DNA of 64,000 nucleotides from Phyllobacterium zundukense (lineage in GTDB: Bacteria; Pseudomonadota; Alphaproteobacteria; Rhizobiales; Rhizobiaceae). Shown piece by piece: positions 62,528 through 64,000 of this stretch (positions within the stretch are counted from its first letter, which is position 1; each line of letters opens with the position of its first letter). The position numbers and the translations under genes are program-made. Location of the stretch: positions 124,001 through 188,000 of the forward strand of contig NZ_CP017945.1 of assembly GCF_002764115.1 (NCBI RefSeq). Reading direction: 5' to 3'. The notes beneath the pieces are model-generated. The model searched no databases. It saw only the letters and a program-made list of their open reading frames with translations, and was not told the origin of the DNA.

Positions 62528-64000
62528 TCAAGCGACCCTCCGCAGATGGACGGTGAATTCCGTGCCCGCACTGCTGCTTTCGACCTCGATACGGCCGCCA
62601 TATTCCGCGACAATGTCGTGGCAAATGACGAGGCCCAGCCCGAGGCCACGTTCCTTGGAGGTGTTAAACGGCGTGAACAGCGCCTGCATGATCGCCTCTG
62701 GAATGCCCGGCCCGTTGTCGGAAACAATCAGCTGAACCTCATCTTCCACAACCGCGCAACGCACAGTGATCTTGCTCGCCGGTCCACCCTCGGTCGCCTC
62801 CAGCGCATTCTGCATAAGATTGATCAGCACCTGCTCGAGTCGGATGCGGTTGCCATGAACTTTGATGTCGGGTGAGGGCGTATGAGTGATGATCTGTCCG
62901 GCTCTTTGACGGAACCGGCTGCCAAGCAGAAGGAGGGCGCCTTCGATCACTTCGCTGACGCTGATCGGGCCCGCATCGCTTGTGCCCTTGCGCGAGAAGG
63001 TGCGCAGTTCGTCTGTGATTGTGCCGATGCGTTCGGTCAGGCCGGCGATAGCCTTCAGGTTTTCCTTGACCGGTTCGGTCTGATTGCGGCCGAGAAAGGT
63101 CCCGGCATTGTCGGCATAGGAGCGGATCGCGGCGACGGGCTGGTTGATTTCGTGGGCAACACCTGCCGTAACCTGTCCGAGAATGGCAAGGCGGTTTGCC
63201 TGCACCAATTCCTGCTGCACCGTCTGCAGCTTGGCCTCGGTTTTCTGGCGCTCCTCGGCCTGCATCACCAGTTCCGTGTGGGCGGTGCTGAGGTCCGCAG
63301 TGCGCTCCGCGACACGGCGTTCGAGTTCGATCCGTGCCTCCTCCTGTTCGCGAGCGCGTCGCAGCGTGCGTCCACGTCGATACAGAAAGAAGGCGGTGAG
63401 ACCCAGCAATGGCGCCAGAACAGCCAATGCGAGTACCTGTGCGGTTCGCGCTGCCTCAGTCACGGCCCGTCCCGCGGGCGTCAGCAAACTCAAGGTCCAG
63501 CTCGTGGTCGGAACGACCGTCTGCCCCCGCACGAAATCCTCGTCCTTTGTTGAGCCGGGCAACCGCGCTTTAACGATATAGGGTACTCCGTTTGGCAAGG
63601 CCGGCGTGACACTAAGAGGTTTGAGTGGCGCGTCGCCAAATTGCAGGCTTTCGCGGATCGGGCCGATCTGATCGGCGGGAACCGACCCTTGCGCCATAAA
63701 CCGCCACTCGGGGAAACTCGTGACCAGGACAATGCCGCGCTGATCGACAACGTAGGATGGGTCGCTGTTGCGGCGCCAGTCTGCTTCGAGCTCATCGAAC
63801 TCAAGCTTGACGACGATCACTCCGAGCATACCCAAAGGACCGTCAATACGCCTCGAAATATAGAGGCCAGGGCGTTTGCTGACGGTACCGAGTGCATAAT
63901 GTTCAGCTTCTCCGGCAATGACGGCGCGGGTGTAATAGGGGCGGAAACTGTAACTCGTGCCGACGAAACTTGTTGGCTCACGCCAGTTGCTTGAGGCAAT
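62528..64000 (-). CDS. dctB: Sensor histidine kinase (DctB-like), N-terminus cut by the window edge
   Basis: The reverse frame is open from the window edge to 62528 (about 490 codons). The visible N-terminal part is a periplasmic Cache sensor ([53 protein letters not shown]), followed by a membrane helix ([19 protein letters not shown]), a coiled coil, the H-box [16 protein letters not shown] and ATPase boxes [16 protein letters not shown] and [16 protein letters not shown]. The layout and SxxxxPYY segment are those of DctB, which senses succinate, malate and fumarate. Confidence 0.87.
   Translation of the reverse strand: MASSNWREPTSFVGTSYSFRPYYTRAVIAGEAEHYALGTVSKRPGLYISRRIDGPLGMLGVIVVKLEFDELEADWRRNSDPSYVVDQRGIVLVTSFPEWRFMAQGSVPADQIGPIRESLQFGDAPLKPLSVTPALPNGVPYIVKARLPGSTKDEDFVRGQTVVPTTSWTLSLLTPAGRAVTEAARTAQVLALAVLAPLLGLTAFFLYRRGRTLRRAREQEEARIELERRVAERTADLSTAHTELVMQAEERQKTEAKLQTVQQELVQANRLAILGQVTAGVAHEINQPVAAIRSYADNAGTFLGRNQTEPVKENLKAIAGLTERIGTITDELRTFSRKGTSDAGPISVSEVIEGALLLLGSRFRQRAGQIITHTPSPDIKVHGNRIRLEQVLINLMQNALEATEGGPASKITVRCAVVEDEVQLIVSDNGPGIPEAIMQALFTPFNTSKERGLGLGLVICHDIVAEYGGRIEVESSSAGTEFTVHLRRVA

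Noticed and set aside
1..64000. CRISPR arrays, insertion sequences, tRNA or rRNA genes
   Set aside because: No regularly spaced repeats, transposase-like proteins or RNA gene signatures were seen in the window.

Overview
This window looks like part of a repABC-type secondary replicon (megaplasmid or chromid) of an alphaproteobacterium in the Hyphomicrobiales, most likely in the Phyllobacteriaceae/Brucellaceae neighbourhood. The evidence is a complete repA-repB-repC operon with two parS palindromes and a ctRNA locus, iron-responsive TGA-N9-TCA operators of the RirA type, DctB/DctD, and many CUT1/CUT2 sugar transporters. The genus is an inference; no rRNA or tRNA gene was seen.

Layout. 1-7.9 kb: a mixed stretch with a metallophosphoesterase, an MBL-fold hydrolase, a deacetylase and glycosyltransferase pair, a YefM-YoeB toxin-antitoxin pair, a frameshifted ferredoxin-adenylate cyclase, a decayed MFS transporter and two methyltransferases. 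8.1-26.0 kb: a hydroxamate-type siderophore locus. It has an iron-starvation ECF sigma factor, an outer-membrane receptor with fhuC-fhuD-fhuB, an acyltransferase/MATE/PLP-enzyme operon, and a divergent MbtH/one-module NRPS (C-A-T-TE)/ornithine N-monooxygenase operon. A phosphopantetheinyl transferase and a Fes/IroE-like esterase close the locus. 26.0-30.0 kb: repC, ctRNA, repB, repA, parS. 30.4-34.2 kb: small proteins and a GSU2403-type nucleotidyltransferase with twin palindromic operators.

34.3-41.8 kb: a CUT1 sugar operon with SIS and PfkB enzymes and a divergent ROK regulator, laid out like fructosamine (frl) operons. 41.8-46.7 kb: an omega-aminotransferase with an XRE-cupin regulator, a PAS-LuxR regulator, a two-subunit CoA-transferase, a small lipoprotein and a small HTH protein. 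46.7-53.3 kb: a complete tryptophan-to-anthranilate unit (kynB, kynU, kynA) joined to a TrpXYZ-like ABC transporter and a GntR regulator. 53.3-61.2 kb: a CUT2 (ribose-type) ABC system with two different permeases, a homoserine-dehydrogenase-like SAF protein (COG4091 type) and a LacI regulator. 61.2-64 kb: dctD and partial dctB.

The siderophore locus is the most coherent and least standard system. Two divergent promoters with TAAAT-N16-CGT elements feed its two biosynthetic arms and fit a PvdS/RpoI-type sigma factor, whose own gene has an iron box over its promoter. The receptor carries two tandem iron boxes and the esterase-PPTase operon carries one. The biosynthetic set lacks recognisable 3-hydroxybutyryl-transfer and epimerisation genes, adds a transsulfuration-type PLP enzyme, and has a C domain whose catalytic motif is altered. 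Its product is therefore not obvious from vicibactin biosynthesis. The MATE gene of this operon carries a one-base frameshift.
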